The position numbers were made by a program, and so were the translations under genes. A DNA stretch of 54,874 nucleotides from Nitrospira sp. CG24C (GTDB lineage: Bacteria > Nitrospirota > Nitrospiria > Nitrospirales > Nitrospiraceae). Below are positions 1 to 8,828 of this stretch, in pieces (position 1 is the stretch's first letter; each line of letters opens with the position of its first letter). The stretch spans positions 327,897-382,770 of the forward strand of contig NEWR02000009.1 in the NCBI GenBank assembly GCA_002869885.2, read 5' to 3'. Under the pieces are notes generated by a model. That model searched no databases and was not told the origin of the DNA. It was given only the letters and a program-made list of their open reading frames with translations.

Positions 1-120
1 GACCTCGGACCCCACCGCCGCCAACATGGCAAACCAGCCAATCTTGAGCGGCTTCGAATCATACCAGAGCGACATGTCGTACCCGAGGTCGCTCTCACTG
101 AATGTCGTTGCTTTCGCCAT
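1..120 (-). CDS. amoC: Ammonia monooxygenase subunit C, N-terminal fragment (cut by window edge)
   Basis: Reading the complement from 120 gives an ATG followed by 39 further codons that run off the window. The peptide contains YDMSLWYDSK followed by a hydrophobic stretch (IGWFAMLAAVG), which I recognise as the N-terminus of AmoC/PmoC, the membrane subunit of copper-dependent ammonia/methane monooxygenases. A purine-rich ribosome site (GGGAGGG) sits just upstream of the start. In comammox Nitrospira amoC either heads an amoCAB operon or stands alone; amoA/amoB would lie outside the window, so this cannot be decided here. Methane-monooxygenase PmoC is the alternative, but the surrounding genes look like Nitrospira. 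Confidence 0.82.
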   Translation of the reverse strand, partial: MAKATTFSESDLGYDMSLWYDSKPLKIGWFAMLAAVGSEV

Positions 121-890
121 GTTCTTACCCTCCCTTCATATACTTGAGAACCACCCCTGTGGGATGGTTGTGAGAACCCCTACGAAATATGTTGCCTGCC
201 ATTTCAATTTCCTCCTTCCAATATGATCCACAGATGCAATCGGCATTTCCTGATGCTGTTCATACGCAACTCGCATTCCAGCAGAACGTCCGTGTGACTT
301 CGTCATCGACGGTGCTGAAACTTCAATAGAATGAGCGTTTTCACTCGGGAATCTATGCAGTGAAAACACTGAAGTGCTGAGACTGTTTGCCGAGATTACA
401 GCATGATGCCGAAAAATCAGCTTTCACCGGACCATTCACAGGGGCTGGGTGAGAGACCAGGCAAAGAAGTGCGAGAGACACCGAACTCCTGGGTTTTGGA
501 CTGAAGGTAGCCCCTTTATACTAAGGCTGATTGACATGGAAGATGAAGGACCAGAACGTGATGTGACAGCCTTTCCTATCTGAGGGACTGTGCATGACGT
601 TCCAAGGCGAACGCTCACAGCACCTGTTGGTCACCATGGAGGGCTAGTGATTTTTGGCGAGTAACGGGAGTATTATGCACATATGGTGATATGATCCAGA
701 CGCTTCTGCCTCCGTCGGCGGAGTGAGGTGCGCGAGCGGCAAAGCTTCCGTTGCAGACTCGCCAGGAGGGTAGGCATCGGGCAATGACGAAACGATAGAG
801 AGTTCGCCCTTTCGCCGGCGAGACGATGGTCAGCAGAATATTCCTCCTTGCTGGTTTTGACGTAACCTGCCTCTATTTGGGAGAGGACAT
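121..890. other. Divergent intergenic region between amoC and the sigma-54 activator
   Basis: This 770-base stretch holds the leaders of two divergent genes. I see no convincing coding region; the short open frames have no ribosome sites or recognisable products. A short hairpin at 149-169 (AACCACCCC, loop TGT, GGGATGGTT) would fall in the amoC mRNA leader, and a TGAGAACC direct repeat flanks it (145-152, 172-178). I found no clear -24/-12 or -35/-10 promoter for amoC by eye. Confidence 0.5.
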
Positions 891-2900
891 ATGAAACCCA
901 ACCTTCACAATGAACCCACTCAGGGGTCGGCCACGCCAAATCACCTGTCTCATTCCGATATTGAAGACCGTACAGGGACCGAGACATTGCTTGCCGGAGA
1001 AAATCGCCTACTCGAGATGCTCGCCACAGGATGTACGCTCACGGAATTTCTTGATGCTTTGTGCCGACTCATCGAAGAGATCGCGAGCGGAACTCTCTGT
1101 GGGATTGTGCTGGTAGACTCTATCGGCAATCGGCTGCAGCATGGTGCAGCGCCCAGCCTTCCCTTGAGCTATAACGAGTCGATCCATGGCAGACCCGTGA
1201 ATCTCTTTTCGGGTCCCTGCGCCATGGCGGCATCTCTCAAAGAACAAGTGATTGCCGCCGATGTCGCGTCGGACACAAGATGGGATACATACGAATGGCG
1301 GGCTCTGGCAATGGCACACGGACTGCGGGCCTGTTGGTCCACGCCTATCTTGTCATGCGATGAAAAAGTATTGGGCGCCTTCGCGATCTACTCGCGCGAA
1401 CCTGGCAGCCCTAGTGCGTACCATCAACACCTCATCGGACAGATCACGCATCTGGCGACGGTAGCTATTGAGCATAAGCATAGGGAAGAGAAGCTCCGCC
1501 AAGATGAACGGGAGCTGCGACGCATCACCGACGCGATCGCTCAACTCATTTGTGTCCTGGGACCCGATGGAAAAACTCTCTATGCGAATCGATTTGTGCT
1601 CGACTACAGCGGTCTGAGCTTGGAAGATGTGATGGCGGATGACTTTCGCGCACGATTTTTTCACTCTGATGATATCGAGAGATCACAGAACGAGCGCCAG
1701 CATGCGCTCGAACGCGAAGCCCCATTTGAATTGGAGCTACGTGCTCGCCGGAAGGATGGGCAATATCGGTGGCTTCTGATCCGCTATAACCCCTTGCAGG
1801 ACGAAGAAGGACGGATCATTCGCTGGTACGCGACAGGAACCGACATCGACGATCGCAAACGGGACGAAGAGAGGACTCAAAAAGAAAACTTGGCGTTGCG
1901 TGAAGAGATCGATCAGTCTTCAATGTTTGAAGAAATCGTCGGCTCGTCGGACGTCATCCGCAACATATTGAAGCAGGTCGCCAAAGTGGCACCGTCGGAT
2001 TCCACCGTACTCGTGCTGGGTGAGACCGGGACGGGCAAGGAGCTGATCGCACGGGCCATTCACAAACGCTCGAAGCGGTCATCCCGTGCGTTTATTACCG
2101 TCAATTGTGCGGCAATCCCAGCTTCGCTCATTGCCTCTGAGCTGTTCGGACACGAGAAAGGCGCGTTTACGGGGGCGATGCAACGGCGTCTCGGGCGATT
2201 TGAACTAGCCGATGGCGGGACGATCTTCCTTGACGAGATCGGAGACCTGCCGTCTGAGACTCAAATCGGTCTACTGAGAGTGCTCCAAGAGAGAGAGATT
2301 GAACGGATCGGCGGCAGCCAACCGATTTCCGTGGACGTACGGGTGCTGGCTGCCACGAATCGAGACCTGAAGGCGGCCATGGCGGCAGGCACATTTCGCC
2401 AGGATCTCTTCTACCGGCTGAATGTCTTTCCAATCCAAATCCCCTCGCTGCGCGAACGGGTGGATGATATTCCATTACTCGTCACCTACCTGATTGAGCG
2501 TTATGCAAAGAAGGCCGGGAAACAGATTAGGAACATACAGAAAGAGACCCTGGAGCTGTTTCAAGCCTACGATTGGCCCGGCAACATTCGCGAGCTGCAG
2601 AATGTCATCCAGCGGGCTATCGTGCTGTGCGAGGGCGAAACATTTTCTGTCGACGAGACCTGGCTGAAACGGGAAAGGCCCAGGTTATCGGGTTCGGTGG
2701 TTCCCTTAGGCACCACGCTGGCCGAGCATGAAAAGGAAATAATCGAAACGGCGTTGGCGGATTGTGGGGGCCAGGTCAGCGGCCCTACCGGCGCCGCTGC
2801 CAAGCTCGGTCTCCCAAGGCAGACGCTTGAATCAAAAATCACGGCCCTGGGAATTAACAAACATCAGTTTAAGACTCGACAAGCCGACTACGCACGATAA
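891..2900 (+). CDS. Sigma-54-dependent transcriptional activator (GAF-PAS-AAA+-Fis HTH)
   Basis: This 669-residue protein has the layout of an FhlA/NtrC-class enhancer-binding protein. An N-terminal GAF sensor domain spans about 45-195, a PAS domain about 205-325 (typical RRKDGQYRW block), the sigma-54 AAA+ domain about 345-580 and a Fis-type helix-turn-helix the last 55 residues. Walker A is GETGTGKE at 377-384, the sigma-54-contacting GAFTGA loop is at 424-429 and Walker B is IFLDE near 450. There is no receiver domain, so it probably senses a small ligand or redox/gas signal rather than a histidine kinase. It diverges from amoC and lies just upstream of a -24/-12 promoter and the STAS-FtsH gene set, its likeliest target. 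ATG with GGGAGAGG upstream. Confidence 0.93.
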   Translation: MKPNLHNEPTQGSATPNHLSHSDIEDRTGTETLLAGENRLLEMLATGCTLTEFLDALCRLIEEIASGTLCGIVLVDSIGNRLQHGAAPSLPLSYNESIHGRPVNLFSGPCAMAASLKEQVIAADVASDTRWDTYEWRALAMAHGLRACWSTPILSCDEKVLGAFAIYSREPGSPSAYHQHLIGQITHLATVAIEHKHREEKLRQDERELRRITDAIAQLICVLGPDGKTLYANRFVLDYSGLSLEDVMADDFRARFFHSDDIERSQNERQHALEREAPFELELRARRKDGQYRWLLIRYNPLQDEEGRIIRWYATGTDIDDRKRDEERTQKENLALREEIDQSSMFEEIVGSSDVIRNILKQVAKVAPSDSTVLVLGETGTGKELIARAIHKRSKRSSRAFITVNCAAIPASLIASELFGHEKGAFTGAMQRRLGRFELADGGTIFLDEIGDLPSETQIGLLRVLQEREIERIGGSQPISVDVRVLAATNRDLKAAMAAGTFRQDLFYRLNVFPIQIPSLRERVDDIPLLVTYLIERYAKKAGKQIRNIQKETLELFQAYDWPGNIRELQNVIQRAIVLCEGETFSVDETWLKRERPRLSGSVVPLGTTLAEHEKEIIETALADCGGQVSGPTGAAAKLGLPRQTLESKITALGINKHQFKTRQADYAR

Positions 2901-3132
2901 AGAGACCGAACCCTGGTTGTGCGCCAACCCTAAGTACCAGTCTCATATGAATCATTCCTTCCGGGGTAGACTGTTTTTCTGACTTTGCCCCTTCTCCGCC
3001 GCCTTCCACACAATCAGTCCGTGTAATTAACGCATCTCCGGATACTTCTGTCTCGTTTGCCGATCATTCAGCAAATGCTGAAATTTCGGCAGCTGTTCCT
3101 ATACCAAACACAAGCATCTCAAGGGTTTACAT

Positions 3133-3149
3133 CTGGCCTCTTCGTTGCA
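3133..3149 (+). promoter_or_regulatory. Sigma-54 (-24/-12) promoter
   Basis: The sequence CTGGCCTC-TTCG-TTGCA matches the -24/-12 consensus TGGCAC-N5-TTGC, with exactly ten bases between the GG (3135-3136) and the GC (3147-3148). Transcription would start near 3160, about 25 bases before the STAS-gene ATG. It lies 230 bases after a sigma-54 activator gene. Found by eye. Confidence 0.7.
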
Positions 3150-3184
3150 CTCGTTTCATATCATCCAGATTGTAGAGGTTGCAG

Positions 3185-3451
3185 ATGACAATAAAGTTTG
3201 AAAAAGAAACCCGACGTCTCAAGACAAAGATTTGCTTGAGCGGTCGGCTGCAAGCGAAGCATCTGGAGGAATTGAAGACGCAACTGGAAGGCGCTCGGTC
3301 GCGGATTGCACTGGACCTCAACGGAGTGACGCTCGTGGATATCGAGATCATTCGTTTTCTGAACGCCTGTGAAAAAAACGGTGTCCAGCTCCTCAATTGC
3401 TGGCCGTACATACGGGAGTGGATGAGCCGTGAGAATGGCAGGGAAGGATAA
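3185..3451 (+). CDS. STAS-domain protein
   Basis: This 88-residue protein has a single STAS (anti-sigma-factor antagonist-like) fold: a hydrophobic strand LSGRLQ, then RIALDLNGVTLVDIEIIRFL, where the serine often phosphorylated in SpoIIAA-type proteins is replaced (VDIE). It therefore probably acts as a binding module rather than a classical phosphorylation switch. I chose the ATG at 3185, with GAGG upstream, over an in-frame TTG two codons earlier. It is the first gene after the -24/-12 promoter and precedes the two tiny membrane peptides and ftsH. Confidence 0.75.
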   Translation: MTIKFEKETRRLKTKICLSGRLQAKHLEELKTQLEGARSRIALDLNGVTLVDIEIIRFLNACEKNGVQLLNCWPYIREWMSRENGREG

Positions 3452-3503
3452 GGCGATGCAATTCAGACAACCACAGCAGCACATATAAAAGGAGGGAATT
3501 CCA

Positions 3504-3620
3504 ATGGCAAATACTACAGTGCAAAAAAACGATCACACCATGAAGCACATTGTTTTCATTATTCTTGGTGCCGTGCTTGTGATGTGCCTGGCACTGGCAA
3601 CGGGCCTCCTCAGGCCCTAA
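3504..3620 (+). CDS. Tiny single-pass membrane peptide A (38 aa)
   Basis: A strong ribosome site (AAAGGAGGG) precedes this ATG. The peptide has a polar 13-residue N-terminus, then KHIVFIILGAVLVMCLALAT forming one transmembrane helix, and ends GLLRP. An internal ATG at 3540 lines up with the start of the paralogous peptide encoded 165 bases downstream. A GGGCCT/AGGCCC hairpin (3602-3617) overlaps the end of the frame. No family recognised. Its position ahead of ftsH suggests a membrane-embedded modulator or substrate of that protease (inference). Confidence 0.72.
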   Translation: MANTTVQKNDHTMKHIVFIILGAVLVMCLALATGLLRP

Positions 3621-3668
3621 GGCCGAATGCTAATGCCATCGATAGTTTTTCAACGAGGAGTTCACACC

Positions 3669-3749
3669 ATGAAGGGCGTCATTTTCATTATTCTTGGTGC
3701 CGTGATTTTGATGTGTCTGGTACTTGCAACTGGTTACTTCCAACCTTAG
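3669..3749 (+). CDS. Tiny single-pass membrane peptide B (26 aa)
   Basis: This 26-residue peptide is a paralogue of the preceding one: both share MK-x2-FIILGAV-x2-MCL-x-LATG and end in proline. A ribosome site (CGAGGAG) lies eight bases before the ATG. The DNA is also clearly related over the whole helix, so this is a tandem gene duplication followed by divergence, mostly at codon third positions and conservative residues. That pattern suggests the peptide is translated and under selection. Function unknown. Confidence 0.7.
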   Translation: MKGVIFIILGAVILMCLVLATGYFQP

Positions 3750-3919
3750 CCGTTGGGATAGCGAGTACCGATTAAAACTGATTGCGACGGTTTGCGAATG
3801 TCCATAATTATCCGACGGATTTCTGTTTCTCAGCCCTTCAGCAAGGAGCCTAAGAAAGCACGACAAGTCAGAATACTTGGCTCTTCTTTAAGTCGTGACA
3901 GAGAAAGGAACTCATCGCG

Positions 3920-6610
3920 ATGCCAGTGAATAAAAAAATCTCCTTTTCGGTCCTGTGTGCCTTTCTCACGATTGGGGCAATCATGTTCGTGCACAATTTC
4001 ATCACGCCCATGCAGATGCTTGAAGAGCTTCCGTATAGCGAATTCAAGACGCTCCTGGCGGCCGGGAACGTGGCGGAAGTCACGGTCACTCGTCAGTCAT
4101 TGCTCGGGAAACTGAAGCCGGAAGAAGGATCAAAAGAACCGAAGCTGTTTACGACTATCCGGGTTGAAGATCCTGATTTAGTCAAGGAACTCAATGTACG
4201 CAACGTCAAGTTCACCGGCATGATTGAGAGTACGTTCTTGCGAGATATCATGTGGTGGGTCATTCCTGCGCTCATCTTTGGCGGTATCTGGTTTTTTGTG
4301 ATTCGGCGCCTTGGTCAGGGGCTTGGACAGGGTCAAAAAGGGTTCATGACCGTGGGGAAGTCGAAGGCGAAGATCTATGCGGAGAAGGATACGAAAGTGA
4401 CTTTCGCGGATGTAGCCGGCGTGGAGGAGGCGAAGGAAGAACTGGGCGAGGTGATTGATTTTCTCAAGACGCCGGAAAAATTTACGCGGCTCGGAGGAAA
4501 GATTCCGAAAGGCATCTTGCTCGTCGGTCCCCCTGGAACCGGCAAGACGCTCCTGGCTCGCGCTGTGGCAGGAGAGGCAGGCGTGACGTTTTTCAGCATC
4601 AGCGGGTCCGAGTTTGTGGAAATGTTTGTGGGAGTGGGTGCCTCCCGCGTGCGAGATCTGTTCGAGCAGGCGAAGATCAAGGCGCCCTGTATTATCTTCA
4701 TCGATGAACTGGATGCGTTGGGGAAAGCCCGTGGGGCGGGACCCATGGCGCATGAGGAGCGTGAACAGACCCTGAATCAGTTGCTGGTCGAGATGGACGG
4801 CTTCGATCCCCGCATTGCCGTCATTCTGATGGCGGCGACCAATCGGCCTGAAATCTTGGATCCTGCCCTGTTGCGGCCAGGCCGGTTCGACAGGCAAGTC
4901 TTGGTCGATCGCCCGGATAAGATCGGCCGCCTGGCCATCTTGCACGTTCATGCGAAGCGGGTGGCGCTGGGTCCCGACGCAGGTCTTGAGGTGATCGCCG
5001 GGATGACCCCCGGGTTCTCCGGCGCCGACCTCGCGAATATCATCAACGAAGCGACACTGTTGACCGTGCGTCGGAATAAAGAGCAGGTGGGTCACTCGGA
5101 ATTGCAAGAAGCGGTAGAGCGGGTCGTGGCGGGGTTGGAAAAGAAGAACCGGGTGCTCAACAAGACGGAGAGGGAACGAGTCGCCCATCATGAAGTGGGT
5201 CACGCCTTGGTGGCGTTGTCATTCCCAGGCGCAGACCCGATACAGAAAATCTCCATCATCCCCCGGGGGATTGCCGCGTTGGGCTATACCCTTCAACTCC
5301 CGACGGAGGATCGCTTTCTGATGGCCAAGACGGAGCTGGAGAACAGGATTGCCGTTCTCCTCGGAGGGCGAAGTGCGGAAGAATTGATCTTCGGCGAGGC
5401 GTCTACCGGAGCGCAGAACGACCTGGTCAGGGCCACGGACATTGCCAAGAGCATGGTCAAATCCTACGGAATGAGCGAGAAACTCGGCACCGTGACCCTT
5501 GATCGTGAACGCCAGCCGCTCATCATGCAGATTCAGGCGCCTCAGGAGAAAGGCGACTACTCGGAGGAGACCGCCCGCGAGATCGACTGTGAAGTACGCC
5601 GTATTATCGATGAGCAATACGATCGCGTGAGATGGCTCTTAGCTGAAAAAAAGCGTGCACTCATAGAAGGAGCACAAGTCCTGCTCGAACGCGAGGTGAT
5701 CAGTGGCAGTGAGCTGAGAGCCATCATGGACAATCATCTGTTGCGGCCAGGCCGGTTCGACAGGCAAGTCTTGGTCGATCGCCCGGATAAGATCGGCCGC
5801 CTGGCTATCTTGCGCGTCCATGCCAAACAGGTGACCCTGGGGCCCGATGCAGACCTTGAGATGATCGCCGCGATGACCCCCGGGTTCTCAGGCGCCGACC
5901 TCGCCAATATCATCAATGAAGCGACACTGTTGACCGTGCGTCGGAATAAAGAGCAGGTGGGTCTGTCGGAATTGCAAGAAGCGGTGGAGCGGGTCGTCGC
6001 CGGACTGGAGAAGAAGAACCGGGTGCTCAACAAGATGGAGAGGGAACGAGTCGCCTACCATGAAGTGGGTCACGCCTTAGTGGCGTTGTCATTCCCAGGC
6101 GCAGACCCGATACAGAAAATCTCCATCATCCCCAGGGGGATTGCCGCGTTGGGCTATACCCTTCAACTCCCGACGGAGGATCGCTTTCTGATGGCCAAGA
6201 CAGAGTTGGAGAACAAGATTGCCGTCCTGCTCGGAGGGCGGAATGCGGAAGAATTGATCTTCGGCGAGGCGTCTACCGGAGCGCAGAACGACCTGGTCAG
6301 GGCGACGGACATTGCCAAGAGCATGGTCAAATCCTACGGGATGAGCGAGAAGCTGGGCGCCGTGACCCTGGATCGTGAACGCCAGCCTCTCATCATGCAG
6401 ATTCAGGCGCCTCAGGAGAAAGGCGATTACTCGGAGGAGACCGCCCGCGAGATCGACTGTGAAGTGCGCCGGATTATCGATGAGCAATATGATCGCGTGA
6501 GATGGCTCTTAGCCGAACAGAAGCGCGCACTCATAGAAGGAGCAAAAGTCCTGCTCAATCGCGAGGTGATCAGTGGCAGTGATCTCAAAGCCATCATGGA
6601 CAATCATTGA
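3920..6610 (+). CDS. ftsH: FtsH-type AAA+ zinc metalloprotease with a duplicated peptidase half
   Basis: FtsH is a membrane-anchored, ATP-driven protease that extracts and degrades membrane and short-lived proteins. Here two transmembrane helices (about 8-27 and 110-129) flank an extracytoplasmic segment. They are followed by the AAA module (Walker A GPPGTGKT at 203-210, Walker B IFIDE around 259-263, LLRPGRF arginine-finger region near 317) and the M41 peptidase with HEVGH at 424-428. A normal FtsH would end near residue 607 (..MDNH). Instead the frame continues into a second copy of the last 290 residues: the AAA tail plus a second M41 domain with its own HEVGH at 714-718, but no second Walker A or B. 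The 896-residue total compares with about 600-650 for the family. It is the third gene after the STAS gene. Confidence 0.9.
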   Translation: MPVNKKISFSVLCAFLTIGAIMFVHNFITPMQMLEELPYSEFKTLLAAGNVAEVTVTRQSLLGKLKPEEGSKEPKLFTTIRVEDPDLVKELNVRNVKFTGMIESTFLRDIMWWVIPALIFGGIWFFVIRRLGQGLGQGQKGFMTVGKSKAKIYAEKDTKVTFADVAGVEEAKEELGEVIDFLKTPEKFTRLGGKIPKGILLVGPPGTGKTLLARAVAGEAGVTFFSISGSEFVEMFVGVGASRVRDLFEQAKIKAPCIIFIDELDALGKARGAGPMAHEEREQTLNQLLVEMDGFDPRIAVILMAATNRPEILDPALLRPGRFDRQVLVDRPDKIGRLAILHVHAKRVALGPDAGLEVIAGMTPGFSGADLANIINEATLLTVRRNKEQVGHSELQEAVERVVAGLEKKNRVLNKTERERVAHHEVGHALVALSFPGADPIQKISIIPRGIAALGYTLQLPTEDRFLMAKTELENRIAVLLGGRSAEELIFGEASTGAQNDLVRATDIAKSMVKSYGMSEKLGTVTLDRERQPLIMQIQAPQEKGDYSEETAREIDCEVRRIIDEQYDRVRWLLAEKKRALIEGAQVLLEREVISGSELRAIMDNHLLRPGRFDRQVLVDRPDKIGRLAILRVHAKQVTLGPDADLEMIAAMTPGFSGADLANIINEATLLTVRRNKEQVGLSELQEAVERVVAGLEKKNRVLNKMERERVAYHEVGHALVALSFPGADPIQKISIIPRGIAALGYTLQLPTEDRFLMAKTELENKIAVLLGGRNAEELIFGEASTGAQNDLVRATDIAKSMVKSYGMSEKLGAVTLDRERQPLIMQIQAPQEKGDYSEETAREIDCEVRRIIDEQYDRVRWLLAEQKRALIEGAKVLLNREVISGSDLKAIMDNH
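4868..6607 (+). repeat. In-frame 870-bp tandem duplication inside ftsH
   Basis: Bases 4868-5737 recur at 5738-6607 with an exact 870-base (290-codon) offset. The junction joins the last codons of copy 1 (..MDNH) directly to the CTGTTGCGG of copy 2. I count about 17 amino-acid differences in 290 (roughly 94% identity), plus many silent changes. The copies are therefore not identical, which argues against a simple assembly artefact and shows that both have kept an open frame. Confidence 0.93.
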
Positions 6611-6650
6611 GGTGCAGACGCACATCGGCAAAGATGGAAGGTGGTATGAG

Positions 6651-6842
6651 ATGGGATGCGCATGCTGTGGAGGATTGATGGTGCTTGAAGAGTTTGAAGA
6701 TTTTGTGCTCGAGTCGAGTGGCGATGAATTTTTTGGACGGCGTTGCGTCAACTGTGGGGAAATTGTCGATCCCTTGATTGCTGCGCATAGACGGCTTACA
6801 TCGCAACCAGCAACGACTCACTCGGCATTGACAATCGTGTAA
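6651..6842 (+). CDS. Small zinc-ribbon protein
   Basis: This 63-residue protein has the pair CACC ... CVNC, the spacing expected for a four-cysteine zinc ribbon, around an acidic middle (EEFEDFVLE). The C-terminal part reads CVNCGEIVDPLIAAHR; I recall similar short proteins in Nitrospira genomes. I chose the ATG at 6651 because it has a good ribosome site (GGAAGGTGG) and lies 40 bases after the ftsH stop; a longer frame would overlap ftsH. Partner and role unknown; perhaps a regulator or adaptor. Confidence 0.68.
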   Translation: MGCACCGGLMVLEEFEDFVLESSGDEFFGRRCVNCGEIVDPLIAAHRRLTSQPATTHSALTIV

Positions 6843-6911
6843 GGGCGCTTCGTCTATGCACACTTATTTATCGAGAATTGGTGGCGCCGCGACTCTGAAC
6901 GGCGTCTCCCG

Positions 6912-6961
6912 CTGAGGTAGATAGGACCCTCTTTACACCCCGGAGGGGCCTATCTCCTCAG
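6912..6961. terminator. Long stem-loop, possible terminator
   Basis: Left arm CTGAGGTAGATAGGACCCTC and right arm GAGGGGCCTATCTCCTCAG pair over about 19 positions with one mismatch and one bulge, around an 11-base loop. It follows the zinc-ribbon gene by 70 bases. No run of T follows, so it may be a transcript-stabilising or attenuating hairpin rather than an intrinsic terminator. Confidence 0.5.
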
Positions 6962-7069
6962 TGAGTAACAAAAATGGATGACCAGAACGAACGAATAGGG
7001 CTATCGGCAGTAATGGGGAGAGCAGCATGGGCCAGAATTTAACACGGCCCCAAAACAGGAGGGTTGGCC

Positions 7070-7651
7070 ATGATTAAGCAAATGACACGAGCAGGCGCTA
7101 CGGTACTCATTCTTGTTGCCGCACTGTACCCCGGCGTAGCCGCTGCGCATGGAGGAGCGGATTTGGAAGTAGACCCTTGCGTACGCTGGGTCGGTGAAAG
7201 CGCGGTGCATTTCAGCTCCTACCAGCCGCAATACGAGCTGAAAGCTCAATATTGCACGGACATTCCCAAGACAGGCGAGACCTTCCTGGTCGTGGACCTT
7301 GTGGACCCGACACTGCGTAACGTGCCGGTCGGTCTGCGGATCGTGAAGGGGAACGGGAGCAATGAGGCAGAAGCTCAGACGGTAGCAGACTGGCATCCGA
7401 GTCACCACCCAACCGGAGTAGTCAGCGGCAAAACCACGCTGGACGAAGGCCTGTATAGGGTCATCATTACGGCGGAGGGACGGAATCCTTCGCGCTACCA
7501 ATATCTCTTGCGGGTACAGATGATCGATTATCAGAAGCTGGTGAGTTCCGTAGTAGTACCGCTATTCGGCGTGCTGCTATGCGCCTGGCTTGGGTACAAG
7601 CTCGTACGGTCGAAATGGCTGCGGAATCGGTGGGCAGGCGTCCGTTCGTAG
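7070..7651 (+). CDS. Secreted, C-tail-anchored protein of unknown function
   Basis: This 193-residue protein starts with a clear signal peptide (hydrophobic core TVLILVAALYPGVAAA, probable cleavage before HGG). An extracytoplasmic beta-rich domain of about 135 residues with only two cysteines (DPC and QYC, a likely disulfide) follows. A final transmembrane helix near 165-187 has a basic cytoplasmic tail. The new N-terminus HGG could bind copper or another metal, but that is speculation. Ribosome site AGGAGGG. I recognise no family. It sits between the FtsH-zinc-ribbon genes and a run of small membrane proteins, so an envelope role is likely. Confidence 0.72.
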   Translation: MIKQMTRAGATVLILVAALYPGVAAAHGGADLEVDPCVRWVGESAVHFSSYQPQYELKAQYCTDIPKTGETFLVVDLVDPTLRNVPVGLRIVKGNGSNEAEAQTVADWHPSHHPTGVVSGKTTLDEGLYRVIITAEGRNPSRYQYLLRVQMIDYQKLVSSVVVPLFGVLLCAWLGYKLVRSKWLRNRWAGVRS

Positions 7652-7712
7652 GAAACCAGCTGCTCCGATCCACAACCCAATAGTTCACAATTCCAGAGGG
7701 AGGGCCCTGACA

Positions 7713-7964
7713 ATGTCTGTACAATTTCTAAAATCTGCAGGCCTGAGCGTAATGACATCGCAAACCCACACGTCTTCGAAAAACAAGCGCGGGATTCCCT
7801 GGTATGCCTACTTCCTCGGATCAGCTATCTATTCAGCACTTGGATGGTGGCTCGCCGCAGAATCGTCTCTTCTGGCGATTATTTGTATTATCAGTGCGCC
7901 GATTGGGTTTTTCTATGCTTGGAGGGCCTGGAGACGAGAGAAAAAAGACAGAGGTAAAGTCTAA
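7713..7964 (+). CDS. Small two-helix membrane protein
   Basis: An 83-residue protein with two hydrophobic segments (YAYFLGSAIYSALGWWL and LLAIICIISAPIGFFYAW) and a basic tail (RREKKDRGKV). A ribosome site (GAGGGAGGG) precedes the ATG at 7713; an in-frame ATG at 7752 is an alternative start. No family recognised. It lies 61 bases after the anchored secreted protein and probably belongs to the same transcript. Confidence 0.55.
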   Translation: MSVQFLKSAGLSVMTSQTHTSSKNKRGIPWYAYFLGSAIYSALGWWLAAESSLLAIICIISAPIGFFYAWRAWRREKKDRGKV

Positions 7965-8128
7965 CCCTGTGATGCAGCGTGCCCGACCATTGGGTAATGG
8001 ATACAATCCACGCCCCTCATGGGCCCGGTTGCTGAACAATGCGCTGGAGAGCACTGGACCGAAACAGGACGACTAAATGGCCAACTACTGCGATCCGACG
8101 GAAAAGTCATGGATGAGGAGGAGGTCTG

Positions 8129-8779
8129 ATGGAATCATTGATGGATACACTTGTCGACCGTCGGGCAAATAAAAATGCGGGTCGTATACCGTTCCCCGCT
8201 CCGACCTATGCGCAAGTTCGCTGTTTCTTCGGCGGCTTGGTACGCGCCATGTATCGACTCGAGGTGGTCGGCGCCGATCGCCTCCCCGTCACCGGGCCTA
8301 TGGTCATCGCACCGAATCATGACTCGGTGCTCGACGGGATCATCCTGGGGGCGGCGATCTCGCGGGAACTGCGTTTCCTCGGAAAGGCGGAGCTGTGGCA
8401 GTCCCGACTGCTTGGATAGGTGCTCGACGGGCTCGGCGCGGTCGGGATTAAGCGTGGCAACGGCGACCGCCTCGCTCTCGCTCGAATGCGGCAGGCGCTT
8501 GAGGCAGGACAGGCGGTCGCGATTTTCCCGCAGGGCGCCGTGCGGGGCGACCGCGTGTGGCACCGGGGTGCCGCGCGCATGGCGCTCGTGACAGGAGCAC
8601 CGCTTGTGCCGGTTCGCCTCATCGGCACAGCACGGGCCCTTGCGCAGGGAAGGATCGGCTTCCCACGGTTGCGCGTCATCATCGGAGAGCCGATCAAAGT
8701 CACGCGCGCGCCGGAAGAACCGGTTGCGGCAACGAAACTGACCGAGCGGTTACGTGCCATCGTCGAATCGCTGACCTAG
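8129..8779 (+). pseudogene. PlsC-type 1-acylglycerol-3-phosphate acyltransferase interrupted by TAG
   Basis: One reading frame runs from 8129 to 8779 except for a TAG at 8417-8419. The first part contains NHDSVLD, the HX4D catalytic motif of lysophosphatidate-type acyltransferases. The second contains FPQGAVRGD, equivalent to the substrate-binding FPEGTR block, and VPVRLIG. The two motifs must be in one chain to work, and the GTG right after the stop (8420) has no clear ribosome site. I therefore call it a recently inactivated gene; a base-calling error or readthrough remain possible. Its base composition is more GC-rich than its neighbours. The start has GGAGGAGG upstream. Confidence 0.72.
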
Positions 8780-8828
8780 TTGGCTTCTCTACCCTAGGAC
8801 CGAAGAGAAGTGCCAAGGAGGGGATACG

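Noticed and set aside
4178..5203. 341-codon open frame antisense to ftsH
   Set aside because: It lies wholly inside ftsH, is rich in His/Arg/Gln and has no ribosome site; similar antisense frames recur in the duplicated copy.
7060..7086. GG-N10-GC pattern resembling a second sigma-54 promoter
   Set aside because: It overlaps the start codon of the gene it would drive and the -12 half is poor (AAGC).
8405..8430. Pyrrolysine or programmed readthrough at the TAG in the acyltransferase
   Set aside because: No pylT/pylS or readthrough context is visible; mutation or sequencing error is simpler.
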